A stretch of DNA of 64,000 nucleotides from contig NZ_MUXY01000017.1 of assembly GCF_002015035.1 (NCBI RefSeq), forward strand, positions 1 through 64,000. Direction: 5' to 3'. Made by a program: the position numbers and the translations under genes. The DNA comes from Haemophilus parahaemolyticus (GTDB taxonomy: Bacteria; Pseudomonadota; Gammaproteobacteria; Enterobacterales; Pasteurellaceae). This document shows, piece by piece, positions 7,788 through 18,866 of this stretch. The notes under the pieces are model-generated. The model was not told the DNA's origin. It searched no databases and was given only the letters and a program-made list of their open reading frames with translations. Positions within the stretch are counted from its first letter, which is position 1, and the number at the start of each line of letters is the position of its first letter.

Positions 7788-9436
7788 TTATTCTCCTTCC
7801 AACATATCGGTGTTGCAAGCACCCGGTGGCACTAACGGCCAAACGTTGCTCTCTTCTGGAATACATACTTGCAGTAAATATGCGCCTTCAGCGTTTAACA
7901 AGCGGTCTAATGCACCAGAAACTTCGCTGGCTTTTTCAATGCGTTCAGCAGGAATACCAAAAGCATTAGCAAGCATGACGAAATCAGGGTTATCGTCTAA
8001 AATCGTTTCGCTATGGCGTGCTTTGAAGAAGAGTGATTGCCATTGTCGAACCATGCCCAAACGTTGGTTATCAAGCAACAACATTTTGATTGGTAATTGA
8101 CCACGTTTAATCGAGCCAAGCTCTTGAATATTCATCATAAATGAGCCATCACCAGTGATTAAAATCACAGGATCCTGTGGGCGAGCTTTTGCTACACCAA
8201 CTGCTGCAGGCAAACCAAAGCCCATCGTGCCAAAGCCTGCTGAAGTGATGTAATTTTCAGGTGCAAAGTGGCGGATATGTTGAGCTGACCACATTTGGTG
8301 TTGTCTACATCGGTGGTAATGACGGCATTTTCCGATTTGCGTTCAGAAAGGGTGTTCAATAATGCGTAAGGATCAATATCGCCTTCACCAGCGTTGTCGT
8401 TGTAGGCAAAATCGTGGGCAGATTTGAGTGCTTTTACTCGCCCACGCCATTCATCAATATCAAGCGGATGAGCTAAAATATTGACCGCTTCTGCCATATC
8501 GCCTTTGAGTGCCACGTGAGCTTGGCGAAGCTTGTTGATTTCAGCTGCATCAATATCAATATGGATCACTTTTGCATGTGGGGCGAAGGTGTCTAATTTG
8601 CCTGTTACGCGGTCATCAAAACGTGCACCGCAAGCGATCAATAGATCGCACTCTTGTACCGCATAGTTTGCCGCTTTTGTGCCGTGCATTCCGATCATTC
8701 CCATATAAAGTGGATGATGAGGTGGGATCGTGCCAAGTCCTTTAAGGGTTGAAACAGACGGAATATTTGCAACTTCAATGAAATTTCTAACCGCTTGCAC
8801 AGCCGTTGCCATTCCAACTCCACCGCCGACATAAAGCACGGGTTTCTTCGCATTAGCGAGTATGGCTTTTGCTTCAGTTAATGCAGTTGGATCTTGCTGA
8901 GGAGCAGGATCTTTTGGGTAAACAATCGGTTTAAGCGAAGTTTCTGCTACTTGCACATCTTTTGGAATATCAATTAATACGGGGCCTGGTCTGCCACTTT
9001 GAGCAATTTTAAATGCTTGAGCGATGATTTCAGGCAGTTCATCAATGTTCTGCACAATAAAGCTGTGTTTAGTACAAGCAAGCGAAAGCCCTAATACATC
9101 TGCTTCTTGGAAGGCATCTGTCCCGATAAGCGGATTAGCGACTTGTCCTGTAATAGCAACTACTGGGATAGAATCAGCAAACGCATCACCTAAACCTGTT
9201 ACTAAATTGGTTGCTCCAGGTCCTGAAGTCGCAATACATACCCCCACTTTGCCTGTTGAGCGTACGTAACCAATGGCTGCCATGGCTGCCCCTTGTTCGT
9301 TACGGCAAAGAAGATGATCTAATCCTGAGTCATAAATTGCATCATAAGTTGGCATAATTGCCCCGCCTGGGTAGCCAAAAAGATGCGTTACTTGATGTGC
9401 TTTCAAACACTCAATCACTAAATTTGCACCGTTCAT
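7788..9436 (-). pseudogene. ilvG: Acetolactate synthase II large subunit, frameshifted
   Basis: IlvG is the thiamine-diphosphate catalytic subunit that condenses pyruvate (or pyruvate plus 2-ketobutyrate). The first frame from ATG 9436 covers the ThDP and middle domains up to NAVITTDV, then runs into nonsense. A second frame resumes at [15 protein letters not shown] and keeps the ThDP/Mg motif GDGSFMMNIQEL and the full C-terminus. The junction reads GTA GA CAA CAC where the family needs GTA GGA CAA CAC (DVGQHQMW), so one base is missing at about 8305. Repaired, the protein is 549 residues, the normal length. All the rest is conserved, so the lesion is recent or is a sequencing error. Confidence 0.93.
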
Positions 9437-9802
9437 TAAAATGTTGTGTCCTTTTCTTTTGTTTAATGAGTAATAGCGGTAATAGATAACATAAAACCAA
9501 GGGTTTTTGAATTAAATTTATGAAAAAATGAGATTTTTATTGAAATAGGAAAATAAGCGATCAAAATTTACCATTTTGTGAAAAGAAATGCTATTTATTA
9601 AGAGGTATCAAGGTTAACTATAAAGTGGTATTTATACCTCTTTTTATTGATTTAGTTCAAAGAAAACGATTTTTACAATAGCGAAAATTTAATAAATTCT
9701 ATATGCTCACACGCATATAAGATAATAGTATCTTATTGTTTTTAATAAGAAAAATTCTCATTTAGATATTTTTAATAAACCATCCTTGTGGGGGACTCTA
9801 TC
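9437..9802. other. Divergent control region between ilvG and nrfA
   Basis: Apart from the FNR-like box (9647-9660), this region holds a hairpin candidate with AAGAGGTAT/ATACCTCTT arms (about 9600-9642) and, in the nrfA leader, two inverted repeats: TATATGC/GCATATA at 9700-9719 and ATAAGATA/TATCTTAT at 9717-9736. No convincing ilv leader peptide with clustered Ile, Leu and Val codons was found upstream of ilvG. Confidence 0.5.
9647..9660 (+). promoter_or_regulatory. FNR-like box upstream of nrfA
   Basis: TTGATTTAGTTCAA matches the FNR consensus TTGAT-N4-ATCAA at nine of ten conserved positions. Activation from the usual -41.5 position would put the transcript start near 9695, leaving a leader of about 107 bases before nrfA. 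Anaerobic activation of nrf by FNR is well known in enteric bacteria and Haemophilus. Confidence 0.7.
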
Positions 9803-11317
9803 GTGAAACGTTTAACCAAAACTTTAGCAATGGCGACCATTGCAATGCTCGGTTGCTTTCATTCAGCGCAGGCTGAAGAAAAGGCTTCGGGTGCTCAAAC
9901 TGAGACTTTAACTCAAAAAGCACTCAAACACGAAAAGCTGGGTGTGACTGTTGAATCTGCAAATCATCTTTTTGCAGATAAATATCCACTTCAATACAAT
10001 TCTTGGAAAGCAACTTCTGAATCGACTGATCGTGGTAGTGCGTTAGAAGCTGATCCTCGTAGTGTCATTCTTTGGGCTGGTTATTCTTTCTCAAAAGAAT
10101 ATAACAAGCCTCGTGGTCACTATTATGCCGTCACTGATGTGCGTGAAATTTTGCGTACAGGGGCACCGAAAGATGAAAATGATGGCCCGCAGCCAATGGC
10201 ATGCTGGACTTGTAAAGGCCCCGATGTGCCTCGTTTAATTGAAGAGAAAGGTGAACGTGGTTACTTTGATCCTAAATGGGCAAAATATGGTTCTGAAATC
10301 GTGAACTCAATCGGTTGTGCCGACTGTCACGATACAAAATCAGAAGATTTTAAAGAAGGTAAACCTGCATTACGTGTTGCTCGTCCACACGTATTACGTG
10401 CATTGGAAAGTGTAGGTTGGACTTTTGAAAACTTAGATAAACAAGGCAAACGTGTTGCTATATGTGCAAACTGCCATGTGGAATACTATTTCAAAGATAA
10501 AAAAGACGTAACCTTCCCTTGGAAAAATGGCGTAGATGTGAGTAGCATTGAAAAATACTACGATGATATTGAATTTGCTGACTGGACTCACGCATTATCA
10601 AAAGCCCCAATGTTAAAAGCACAGCACCCAGACTTTGAAATTTGGTCACAAGGTGTACACGGTAAAAATGGCGTAACTTGTATCGACTGCCATATGCCGA
10701 AAGTGAAAGACAAAGATGGCAAAGTGTACACCGACCACAAAATCGGCAATCCATTTGATCAATTCGAAAACACTTGTAAAACTTGTCACGAGCAAAGCAA
10801 AGAGACACTTCAAAAACGTGTTGCAGAGCATAAAAAACAAGTGAAAGATGCGATGATCAAACTTGAAGATCAGCTTGTAAAAGCACACTTCGAAGCGAAA
10901 GCCGCTTGGGAAGCGGGTGCAACACCTGAAGAGATGAAAGAGATCTTAAAAGCAATTCGCCACGCACAATGGCGTTGGGATTACACCTCAGCAAGCCACG
11001 GTGGTCATATGCACGCACCAGATATGATGTTACACGTGATTGCAACAGGTATCGACCGTGCAGCAGATGCACGTGCTCAATTAGGCGTGGTATTAGCGAA
11101 ACACGGTGTAACTACTCCAGTGGCTATCCCAGATATTTCAACGCGTGAAAAAGCACAAAAAGCAATTGGCTTAGATATTCCTAAAGACCAAGCTGCCAAA
11201 GATGAATTCTTACGCACAGTGGTGCCACAATGGGAAGCTACAGCTCGCGAAAAAGGCTTATTACCAGCGGTAGAAGCTCCAAAAGAAGTCACAACACCAA
11301 AAGCAGAAGCGAAATAA
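9803..11317 (+). CDS. nrfA: Pentaheme cytochrome c552 nitrite reductase, catalytic subunit
   Basis: NrfA reduces nitrite to ammonium with six electrons in the periplasm. The active-site heme motif is the lysine-ligated CWTCK at about residue 134; four ordinary motifs follow (CADCH, CANCH, CIDCH, CKTCH). A signal peptide ends near HSAQA. I choose GTG 9803 (VKRLTKTL) because the strong GGGGGA ribosome site lies eight bases before it; GTG 9788 would overlap that site. The 504 residues are slightly longer than the enteric protein, with a Lys/Glu-rich tail. First gene of nrfABCD; the specialised heme lyase genes nrfEFG are not in this window. Confidence 0.97.
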   Translation: MKRLTKTLAMATIAMLGCFHSAQAEEKASGAQTETLTQKALKHEKLGVTVESANHLFADKYPLQYNSWKATSESTDRGSALEADPRSVILWAGYSFSKEYNKPRGHYYAVTDVREILRTGAPKDENDGPQPMACWTCKGPDVPRLIEEKGERGYFDPKWAKYGSEIVNSIGCADCHDTKSEDFKEGKPALRVARPHVLRALESVGWTFENLDKQGKRVAICANCHVEYYFKDKKDVTFPWKNGVDVSSIEKYYDDIEFADWTHALSKAPMLKAQHPDFEIWSQGVHGKNGVTCIDCHMPKVKDKDGKVYTDHKIGNPFDQFENTCKTCHEQSKETLQKRVAEHKKQVKDAMIKLEDQLVKAHFEAKAAWEAGATPEEMKEILKAIRHAQWRWDYTSASHGGHMHAPDMMLHVIATGIDRAADARAQLGVVLAKHGVTTPVAIPDISTREKAQKAIGLDIPKDQAAKDEFLRTVVPQWEATAREKGLLPAVEAPKEVTTPKAEAK

Positions 11318-11336
11318 TCAAGCTTGAGGTGATGAT

Positions 11337-11990
11337 ATGAAAAACTTAATCTCAAAAGCAGGGCGAGCAATCGCCCTCCAAGCGGTCGCTTTAGCAAGTT
11401 GTTTTGCAATGTTCTCTGCAATTTCAACCGCTCATGCTGAAATGCCACCACTACCACAACAAATGTGGCAAGGTAAATCAGATGTTCAAGTCGCAGATGA
11501 AGCTCGTCGCGATCCAAACCAATATTGTACGCAATGTCACGAAACTGCAAATGCGACAGGTAAACCATTTAGCCACGCGGGTAAACACTTCCAACATGGA
11601 ACGAAAAGTCCAAATAGCGGTGAGCAAGTAACTTGTGTAAGCTGCCATGGCAATATGTCTGAAAACCACCGTAAAGGTGTGCGTGATGTAATGCGTTTCA
11701 GCAAAATGGATCAAAAACCAAGCAAACCTGAACTTGAACGTACTGTTCACGAACAAAATCAAGTGTGCGTGGCGTGCCATACAGCGGATAAATTACGTGA
11801 AAAATTCTGGGCTCACGATACTCACGCAAACAAAATTGCGTGTGCAAACTGCCACGAACTTCACCCTGAAAAAGATCCGATGAAGGCAATTCCTGAAAAG
11901 CAACGTATCAAACTTTGTACAGATTGCCACACTAAAATTCAGGCTCATAAAGAAGAAGTTAAAGCTCAGGAAGCTAAGGAAAACCAATAA
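11337..11990 (+). CDS. nrfB: Pentaheme cytochrome c, electron donor to NrfA
   Basis: NrfB carries electrons from the membrane NrfCD module to NrfA in the periplasm. Five CxxCH motifs are visible: CTQCH, CVSCH, CVACH, CANCH and CTDCH, plus scattered His ligands. A signal peptide ends near AISTAHA (about residue 34). Its 217 residues fit the family, with a charged Lys/Glu tail. It starts 19 bases after nrfA, behind a GAGGTGA ribosome site, and its stop overlaps the nrfC start (TAATG at 11988-11992), so the genes are translationally coupled. Confidence 0.95.
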   Translation: MKNLISKAGRAIALQAVALASCFAMFSAISTAHAEMPPLPQQMWQGKSDVQVADEARRDPNQYCTQCHETANATGKPFSHAGKHFQHGTKSPNSGEQVTCVSCHGNMSENHRKGVRDVMRFSKMDQKPSKPELERTVHEQNQVCVACHTADKLREKFWAHDTHANKIACANCHELHPEKDPMKAIPEKQRIKLCTDCHTKIQAHKEEVKAQEAKENQ

Positions 11991-12667
11991 TGACTTGTAC
12001 CCGTAGAGATTTCGTCTCAGGGGCAGGTGCTATCGCTGTGGTAGCAAGCACAGGGCTTGCTACTTCGGTTACTCTTGCAACTGAGAATGAACCGAAAAAA
12101 ATTCGCTATGCGATGGTACACGATGAAACATCTTGTATCGGCTGTACCGCATGTATGGACGCTTGTCGAACCACAAACAAAGTGCCAGAAGGGGTTTCAC
12201 GTTTAGAAATTATCCGTAGTGAACCTTATGGCGAATTCCCAAATGTGGAATATGAATTCTTCCGTCAATCTTGCCAACACTGCTCAAACGCACCTTGTGT
12301 TGCTGTGTGTCCAACAGGAGCTTCGTTTGTTGATCCTAAAACAGGGATTGTAGATGTGCATTCTGATTTGTGCGTAGGTTGTCAATACTGTATCGCTGTT
12401 TGCCCGTATCGTGTGCGTTTTATCCATCCAGAGAAAAAATCAGCGGATAAATGTAACTTCTGTCGTGATACTAATTTAGCGGAAGGTAAACAGCCTGCTT
12501 GTGTAGAAGCTTGTCCAACTAAAGCATTAACCTTTGGCGATATGAACGATCCAAACAGTGCCGTGGCGAAAAAAGTGCGTGAAAACCCAGTTTATCGCAC
12601 CAAAGTGTCATTAGGTACGCAACCGAACTTATATCACATTCCATTTGGCAAAGGGGAGCATAGATAA
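11990..12667 (+). CDS. nrfC: 4Fe-4S ferredoxin-type subunit of the nitrite reductase chain
   Basis: NrfC is a periplasmic iron-sulfur protein that works with the membrane protein NrfD to pass quinol electrons to NrfB. The N-terminus is a twin-arginine signal (TRRDFVSGAG), followed by four ferredoxin-type cysteine clusters, including CIGCTACMDAC, CQHCSNAPCVAVCP, CVGCQYCIAVCP and the CNFCRD...CVEACP set. It has 225 residues. It overlaps nrfB at its start and nrfD at its end (shared base 12667). Export by Tat is inferred from the signal. Confidence 0.96.
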   Translation: MTCTRRDFVSGAGAIAVVASTGLATSVTLATENEPKKIRYAMVHDETSCIGCTACMDACRTTNKVPEGVSRLEIIRSEPYGEFPNVEYEFFRQSCQHCSNAPCVAVCPTGASFVDPKTGIVDVHSDLCVGCQYCIAVCPYRVRFIHPEKKSADKCNFCRDTNLAEGKQPACVEACPTKALTFGDMNDPNSAVAKKVRENPVYRTKVSLGTQPNLYHIPFGKGEHR

Positions 12668-13632
12668 TGAACGACTATATTCCTTTTCATACCCCCAATT
12701 TAGTGTGGGATAGCACCATTGCGGTTTATCTCTTCTTATTAGGGATTTCCTCTGGTGCGGTGCAGCTTGCTATTGCATTCCGTAATAGCGTAAAAGTAGA
12801 AAAGCCAAGTGAGAACTGGATTATTCGTAGTGCGGCAATTTTAGGCACCATCCCAACAATTCTTGGTTTGACCTTGTTGGTGTTCCACTTAACTAAACCG
12901 TGGACATTCTGGAAGCTGATGTTTAACTACAACGGTACTTCTGTGATGTCAATGGGCGTAATGATGTTCCAAGCCTATATGGCTGTATTGGTAGTCTGGA
13001 TTGCGATTATGTTTAAAGACTGGATCGCAGTACTTGTAAATCGTTACTTCCCTGTGTTTAAATTTGTCTTGCCTTGGATTGATTTCGCAGAACGTAAGTT
13101 ATTAAAACCGATTGAATTTGTGCTATTTACCTTAGCTGCAGTGCTCGGTGCTTATACGGGCTTCTTGCTTTCGGCGTTAATCAGCTACCCAATGTTGAAT
13201 AACCCCGTGCTCCCAGCGTTGTTCTTAGCATCGGGTACTTCATCAGGTATCGCAGCAACTTTCTTGATGATTTTAATTGCGGGTAAACTTTCAGGCGAAA
13301 GCCGAGAAATTCACTTTATCCACAAATTCGAAGTACCGATTATGGTTACTGAATTAGGTTTGTTAGTGGCATTCTTCGTAGGCTTGCATTTTGGTGGGGC
13401 AGATAAACAACTTGCCTTACACAACGCAATGACAGGTTTCTGGGGAATGGTGTTCTGGATTGGGGTATTCTTTATCGGTATCTTAATTCCACTCGTGGCA
13501 AACTTATTCGGCAGCCACGAAGTGAAACACAGCCCGAAATTCATCATTTTGGTCTCTATCTTCGACTTAATCGGTGTGTTCTGCTTACGTTTCTTTATCC
13601 TCTATGCAGGGCAGTTGACGGTAGCGAGTTAG
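12667..13632 (+). CDS. nrfD: Integral membrane quinol dehydrogenase subunit NrfD
   Basis: NrfD is the polytopic inner-membrane protein (NrfD/PsrC family) that oxidises menaquinol and hands electrons to NrfC. Its 321 residues show about eight to nine hydrophobic helices, starting with TIAVYLFLLGISSGAVQLAI. It is the last gene of nrfABCD and overlaps nrfC by one base. A USS-pair terminator follows 20 bases downstream. Confidence 0.95.
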   Translation: MNDYIPFHTPNLVWDSTIAVYLFLLGISSGAVQLAIAFRNSVKVEKPSENWIIRSAAILGTIPTILGLTLLVFHLTKPWTFWKLMFNYNGTSVMSMGVMMFQAYMAVLVVWIAIMFKDWIAVLVNRYFPVFKFVLPWIDFAERKLLKPIEFVLFTLAAVLGAYTGFLLSALISYPMLNNPVLPALFLASGTSSGIAATFLMILIAGKLSGESREIHFIHKFEVPIMVTELGLLVAFFVGLHFGGADKQLALHNAMTGFWGMVFWIGVFFIGILIPLVANLFGSHEVKHSPKFIILVSIFDLIGVFCLRFFILYAGQLTVAS

Positions 13633-13651
13633 CTTACACTCCTTGTTTTCC

Positions 13652-13693
13652 AAGCGGTCTATTTTGAAAAATCTTTTGCAAAATAGACCGCTT
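13652..13693 (+). terminator. nrf operon terminator formed by an inverted USS pair
   Basis: A perfect 14-bp stem, AAGCGGTCTATTTT/AAAATAGACCGCTT, encloses a 14-base loop. Each arm carries an uptake-signal core, the common Pasteurellaceae way of building terminators. The T-run after the stem is weak. Confidence 0.75.
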
Positions 13694-13767
13694 TGCTATT
13701 TTCTAATAGCAAACATTGGCTTTTTGCTGTAAACTGTTATCCCGTCCTGATAGTTGGGATTTCGTAA

Positions 13768-15462
<1,695 letters not shown>

Positions 15463-15474
15463 TACAGCATAAAT

Positions 15475-15499
15475 AAGGAGCTCGAAATGAGCTCCTTTT
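15475..15499. terminator. Bidirectional terminator between pyrG and trpD
   Basis: A 9-bp stem AAGGAGCTC/GAGCTCCTT with a GAAAT loop is followed by T's on the plus strand. It separates convergent pyrG and trpD. Confidence 0.85.
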
Positions 15500-15518
15500 A
15501 CATTTGTCTTTTATCTGT

Positions 15519-16520
15519 CTAATAACTCGCCAACTTATTTAACGTCTCAAACGCCTTTCCACTGGCTAGCACCGCTTTTACTTTTGCTGCATTGGCTTTT
15601 AAGTCAGTCTCGCCAAAGGTTCGCATTAGCATTGCTACATTCACTGCGACCGCATCAATATGTGCTGCTTCGCCTTTGCCTTGTAATAAAGCTCGGATTT
15701 TTTCGGCATTTTCAGCGGGTTCTCCGCCTTTTAAGGCTTCGATAGGATAACGTGAGACGCCAAAATCTTCAGGTATTACAGAATAATAACGGATATCACC
15801 ATTTTCAATTTCCGCTACTTGCGTTTCGCCGTGAACGGCTACTTCATCTAAACCCGCTCCATAGACGACAATAGTATGCTCGTGGTTTAACGCTTTTACC
15901 GTTTCCGCATAGATTTTTAAAATTTCTGGCGAGTAAACACCTAAAAGTTGGCGTTTAGCGTGAGCAGGATTGACGAGAGGCCCTAAAATGTTAAACAGCG
16001 TACGGGTTTTTAATGCTTGACGGACGGGGATGGCATATTTGAAACCTGAGTGATAAAGCGGAGCGAATAAAAAGCAGATGCCTATTTCGTCTAAGGTTTT
16101 GCGTGCGGTTTCTGCGGGCACTTGAATATTGATACCAAGTTGAGAGAGTACATCACTTGCCCCAGTTTTACTGGAAACACTACGGCTGCCGTGTTTTGCC
16201 ACTTTGTAGCCCATTGTAGCGGCAACGATAGCACTTGCTGTTGAAATATTGATGGTGTTATGCCCATCGCCGCCTGTGCCTACAATGTCTGCAAAAGCGT
16301 AATCTGGTGTTGGGAAAGGGGCTGCATTTTCGAGTGCCGCGGTCACTGCACCTGAAATTTCGTCAATCGTTTCGCCTCGCATTTTTAAGGCAATTAACGC
16401 CCCAGCGAGTTGCTCATTTGATACCTTGCCTTGCATAACTTGAGTGAAGAAGAAGGTGGATTCAGCTTTATCAAGCGGTTGATGATTAAATAATTTTTCC
16501 AAAAGTTGTTCGGTTTGCAT
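15519..16520 (-). CDS. trpD: Anthranilate phosphoribosyltransferase
   Basis: TrpD joins anthranilate to PRPP in tryptophan synthesis. The glycine-rich [14 protein letters not shown] segment near residue 80 and [17 protein letters not shown] near residue 108 are the family's PRPP and substrate loops. At 333 residues it is a stand-alone enzyme, not fused to TrpG as in E. coli. It is third in trpE-trpG-trpD, with a small hairpin element filling the gap after trpG. trpC, trpF, trpB and trpA are not nearby. Confidence 0.97.
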   Translation of the reverse strand: MQTEQLLEKLFNHQPLDKAESTFFFTQVMQGKVSNEQLAGALIALKMRGETIDEISGAVTAALENAAPFPTPDYAFADIVGTGGDGHNTINISTASAIVAATMGYKVAKHGSRSVSSKTGASDVLSQLGINIQVPAETARKTLDEIGICFLFAPLYHSGFKYAIPVRQALKTRTLFNILGPLVNPAHAKRQLLGVYSPEILKIYAETVKALNHEHTIVVYGAGLDEVAVHGETQVAEIENGDIRYYSVIPEDFGVSRYPIEALKGGEPAENAEKIRALLQGKGEAAHIDAVAVNVAMLMRTFGETDLKANAAKVKAVLASGKAFETLNKLASY

Positions 16521-16547
16521 AGTGTGTTCCTTATCTTTTTATACAAA

Positions 16548-16613
16548 GTAGGGCGGACTTCAGTACGCCATTCTATCTGTTATTTTTATTTGGCGGACTA
16601 AAGTCCGTCTTAC
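16548..16613. repeat. Inverted-repeat element inside the trp operon
   Basis: Two hairpins of the form GGCGGACT-N-AGTNCGCC, at 16551-16569 and about 16592-16607, are bounded by GTAG and CTTAC ends. The element abuts the trpG stop codon. It resembles the other GTAGGG-ended intergenic repeats and could alter trpD expression by mRNA folding. Confidence 0.55.
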
Positions 16614-17191
16614 TATCTCAACAACCATTCCACCGATTGCTTCAATAATTTTGTCCCTTCTACGGTCAAAATTGACTCTGGGTGAAACTGGAAGCCACAA
16701 ATCGGCAAAGTTTTATGACGAATTGCCATCACGATCGTGCCGTAACGAGCATTGACTTCCAGTTCTTCAGGTAGATCATCGCCCATTAAAGAATGGTAAC
16801 GAGCCACAGGCATTGGGTTGCTGATACCTGCGAACATAGCTTGGTTATCGTGCTCAATTTTTGACACTTTACCGTGTAATACCGTGCCTGTATGTACCAC
16901 TTTTCCGCCTAAGGCTTCGATAATCGCTTGATGCCCTAAGCAAATGCCAATCATCGGTACTTTGCCTTTAAGTTGCTGAATAATCGGCAGCAAGTTACCC
17001 GCCTCAGCAGGGTTGCCAGGTCCAGGTGAGAGGGCGACTAATGCGTTTTTGGTGGTTAAAGCTTTTTGAATAAAATCTTCCAAGGGATAATCGTTGCGGA
17101 AGATCGTTACTTGGTGTCCTAGCTCGCGAAATTGATCCACTAAATTGTAGGTAAATGAGTCGAAATTATCGACAAAAAGAATATGTGCCAT
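16613..17191 (-). CDS. trpG: Anthranilate synthase component II (glutamine amidotransferase)
   Basis: TrpG supplies ammonia from glutamine to TrpE. The catalytic Cys lies in GICLGHQAI (about residue 80) and the His-Glu pair in FQFHPESI near the C-terminus. I start at ATG 17191 (MAHILFVDNFDSFTYN, 192 residues); an upstream in-frame start at 17206 lacks support. It lies 18 bases after trpE and is a separate gene, unlike the enteric trpGD fusion. Oddly, GHQAI is followed by an otherwise standard class I amidotransferase fold, so activity is expected. Confidence 0.96.
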   Translation of the reverse strand: MAHILFVDNFDSFTYNLVDQFRELGHQVTIFRNDYPLEDFIQKALTTKNALVALSPGPGNPAEAGNLLPIIQQLKGKVPMIGICLGHQAIIEALGGKVVHTGTVLHGKVSKIEHDNQAMFAGISNPMPVARYHSLMGDDLPEELEVNARYGTIVMAIRHKTLPICGFQFHPESILTVEGTKLLKQSVEWLLR

Positions 17192-17209
17192 AGTGCTTTC
17201 CTCCAATCC

Positions 17210-18766
17210 TTAATGCTGTTGCCCTTGATTCACCTGTCCAATTGCTTTTAATACCGCACGGGCTTTGTGTCGGGTTTCGTCCGCTTCTAATTGCGGATCT
17301 GAATCCAACACTTCGCCACATCCTGCTTGCACATAAGCTACTCCATTTTGCACAAAAGCAGAGCGAATGACGATACAGGTATCTAAATTGCCTTCGGAGG
17401 TTAAATAACCGACCGCACCGCCGTAGCTATGGCGTTTTTGCTGTTCGAATTGGTAAATCAACTGCATTGTCTTAATTTTCGGTGCACCTGTGAGCGTGCC
17501 CATATTCATACAAGCTTGGTAAGCGTGTAATGCGTCTAAATCGGTGCGAAGTTTACCCACCACGCGAGAAACAAGATGCATAATTTGCGAATAGCGGTCA
17601 ATTTGCATCAATTCCACTACTTTTCGCGTGCCCGATTGGCTTACGCGAGCTACATCATTTCGAGCTAAATCGACTAACATTAAATGTTCGGCAAGCTCTT
17701 TTTTATCTAAACGCAATTCTAATTCAAGGCGAGAATCAAGCTCTAAATCAATGTTACCGTACTCATCAAAACCACGCGGGCGAGAGCCTGCAATAGGGTA
17801 AATTTCTAGCTGACGATCGTGTTCAGAATATTTCAATGCACTTTCAGGCGAAGCACCAAAGAGCGTGAAATTTTCTCCTTGCATAAAGAACATATACGGG
17901 CTTGGATTGTTCATTTTAAGCTGGCGATAACTTGCCAATGTATTCGGACAAGGTAAGCTGAAACGGCGAGAAGGTACAATCTGGAATACATCGCCCACGT
18001 GAATATGATGTTTCAGTTTGCGAATAATCTCTTTGAATGGCTCATCTTCTAAATTCGCGACTGCTTCTGCATTTGCGGTTTGAATTGGTAAGCTGAAATT
18101 AGTTGGTGCATTGGCAAGTTTTTCTGCAAATTCGACCGCTTGTTGGCTTAATATTGCTTGCTCCGCTGGATTGAAACAGAAAGTATTAAGCGTTGCGGTT
18201 TGAGCTTGGTGATCGATAAAGACCAATTGCTCGGCTAAATAGAAGCTGTAGTCTGGACAACTTAAGCCATCATCTTGCAATGTAATGTTATCCATTGGGA
18301 TAAAATTCGCAACTAAATCGTAGCTAAACAATCCGCCTAAATAAACGGGTGAGCTTGTTGCTTTAAACAGTTGGTTTACAACACGCAAGCCATCAAACAC
18401 CGTGCTAGTTTTGAGTTTGCTATCTTCATCTAATTGAGTAGGAATAGTAGGGAACTCTGCAACCAAGCGGTGTGATTCTGCACAAAATTCGCAAGAAGGT
18501 GCAGGATTTAAATTCGCTAAAGCAACTTGAATATGTGGAATGACTGCTTTGCCGTTTTTAGTTAAAGGCTCAAAAGTGACTTGCTGTGCATCGCAAAAAA
18601 TATGCAATGCAGATTGGGCGAAGAGTAAGCTTTTGAGGCTATTTTTGCTTTGGATTTCAGCGGAGTCTAATAATAAGGTATGAGGTTGGTTGCCACAAAG
18701 AGCGTGATACATCGCCGTGGTATCAGCAAAATAAGGCAACGTGGTTTGTTGAATTTGCACGTTCAT
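17210..18766 (-). CDS. trpE: Anthranilate synthase component I
   Basis: TrpE converts chorismate to anthranilate with ammonia from TrpG. The C-terminal chorismate-binding domain is intact, including IAGSRPRGFDEYGN, HLMLVDLARNDVARV and GTLTGAPKIKTMQL. The N-terminal region contains LLLDSAEIQSKNSLKSLL, the type of segment that binds tryptophan for feedback inhibition. It has 518 residues. It is the first gene of the trp group, directly behind a promoter overlapped by a TrpR-like operator. Confidence 0.97.
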   Translation of the reverse strand: MNVQIQQTTLPYFADTTAMYHALCGNQPHTLLLDSAEIQSKNSLKSLLFAQSALHIFCDAQQVTFEPLTKNGKAVIPHIQVALANLNPAPSCEFCAESHRLVAEFPTIPTQLDEDSKLKTSTVFDGLRVVNQLFKATSSPVYLGGLFSYDLVANFIPMDNITLQDDGLSCPDYSFYLAEQLVFIDHQAQTATLNTFCFNPAEQAILSQQAVEFAEKLANAPTNFSLPIQTANAEAVANLEDEPFKEIIRKLKHHIHVGDVFQIVPSRRFSLPCPNTLASYRQLKMNNPSPYMFFMQGENFTLFGASPESALKYSEHDRQLEIYPIAGSRPRGFDEYGNIDLELDSRLELELRLDKKELAEHLMLVDLARNDVARVSQSGTRKVVELMQIDRYSQIMHLVSRVVGKLRTDLDALHAYQACMNMGTLTGAPKIKTMQLIYQFEQQKRHSYGGAVGYLTSEGNLDTCIVIRSAFVQNGVAYVQAGCGEVLDSDPQLEADETRHKARAVLKAIGQVNQGQQH

Positions 18767-18788
18767 TTTTATCTTCCTGTGTTTATTT

Positions 18789-18824
18789 TTGTACTATTAA
18801 ACTAGTACAAAGGCGGTTTGTCAA
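18789..18824 (-). promoter_or_regulatory. trpE promoter with overlapping TrpR operator
   Basis: On the minus strand TTGACA (18824-18819), a 17-base spacer and TTTAAT (18801-18796) form a strong sigma-70 promoter. The palindrome at 18790-18809, with TGTACTA and CTAGTACA halves, closely matches the enteric trp operator and covers the -10 region. A further half-site (TTTGTACTATTG) lies at 18854-18865. Repression by tryptophan-bound TrpR is inferred; no leader peptide or attenuator fits in the 30-base leader. Confidence 0.8.
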
Positions 18825-18866
18825 GCGTGCAAGTAAAAATAGTATAAATTTCTTTGTACTATTGTT

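Noticed and set aside
7654..8100. Plus-strand open frame of 148 codons over ilvM and ilvG
   Set aside because: Antisense to conserved coding sequence; no start signal or recognisable protein.
9440..9495. Possible ilvG leader peptide on the minus strand (MLSITAITH)
   Set aside because: Nine codons with few Ile, Leu or Val and no attenuator hairpin before ilvG; likely chance.
11077..11568. Long open frame on the minus strand across nrfA-nrfB (also 10491-10808)
   Set aside because: Antisense shadow of heme cytochrome genes; no ribosome site, low-complexity translation.
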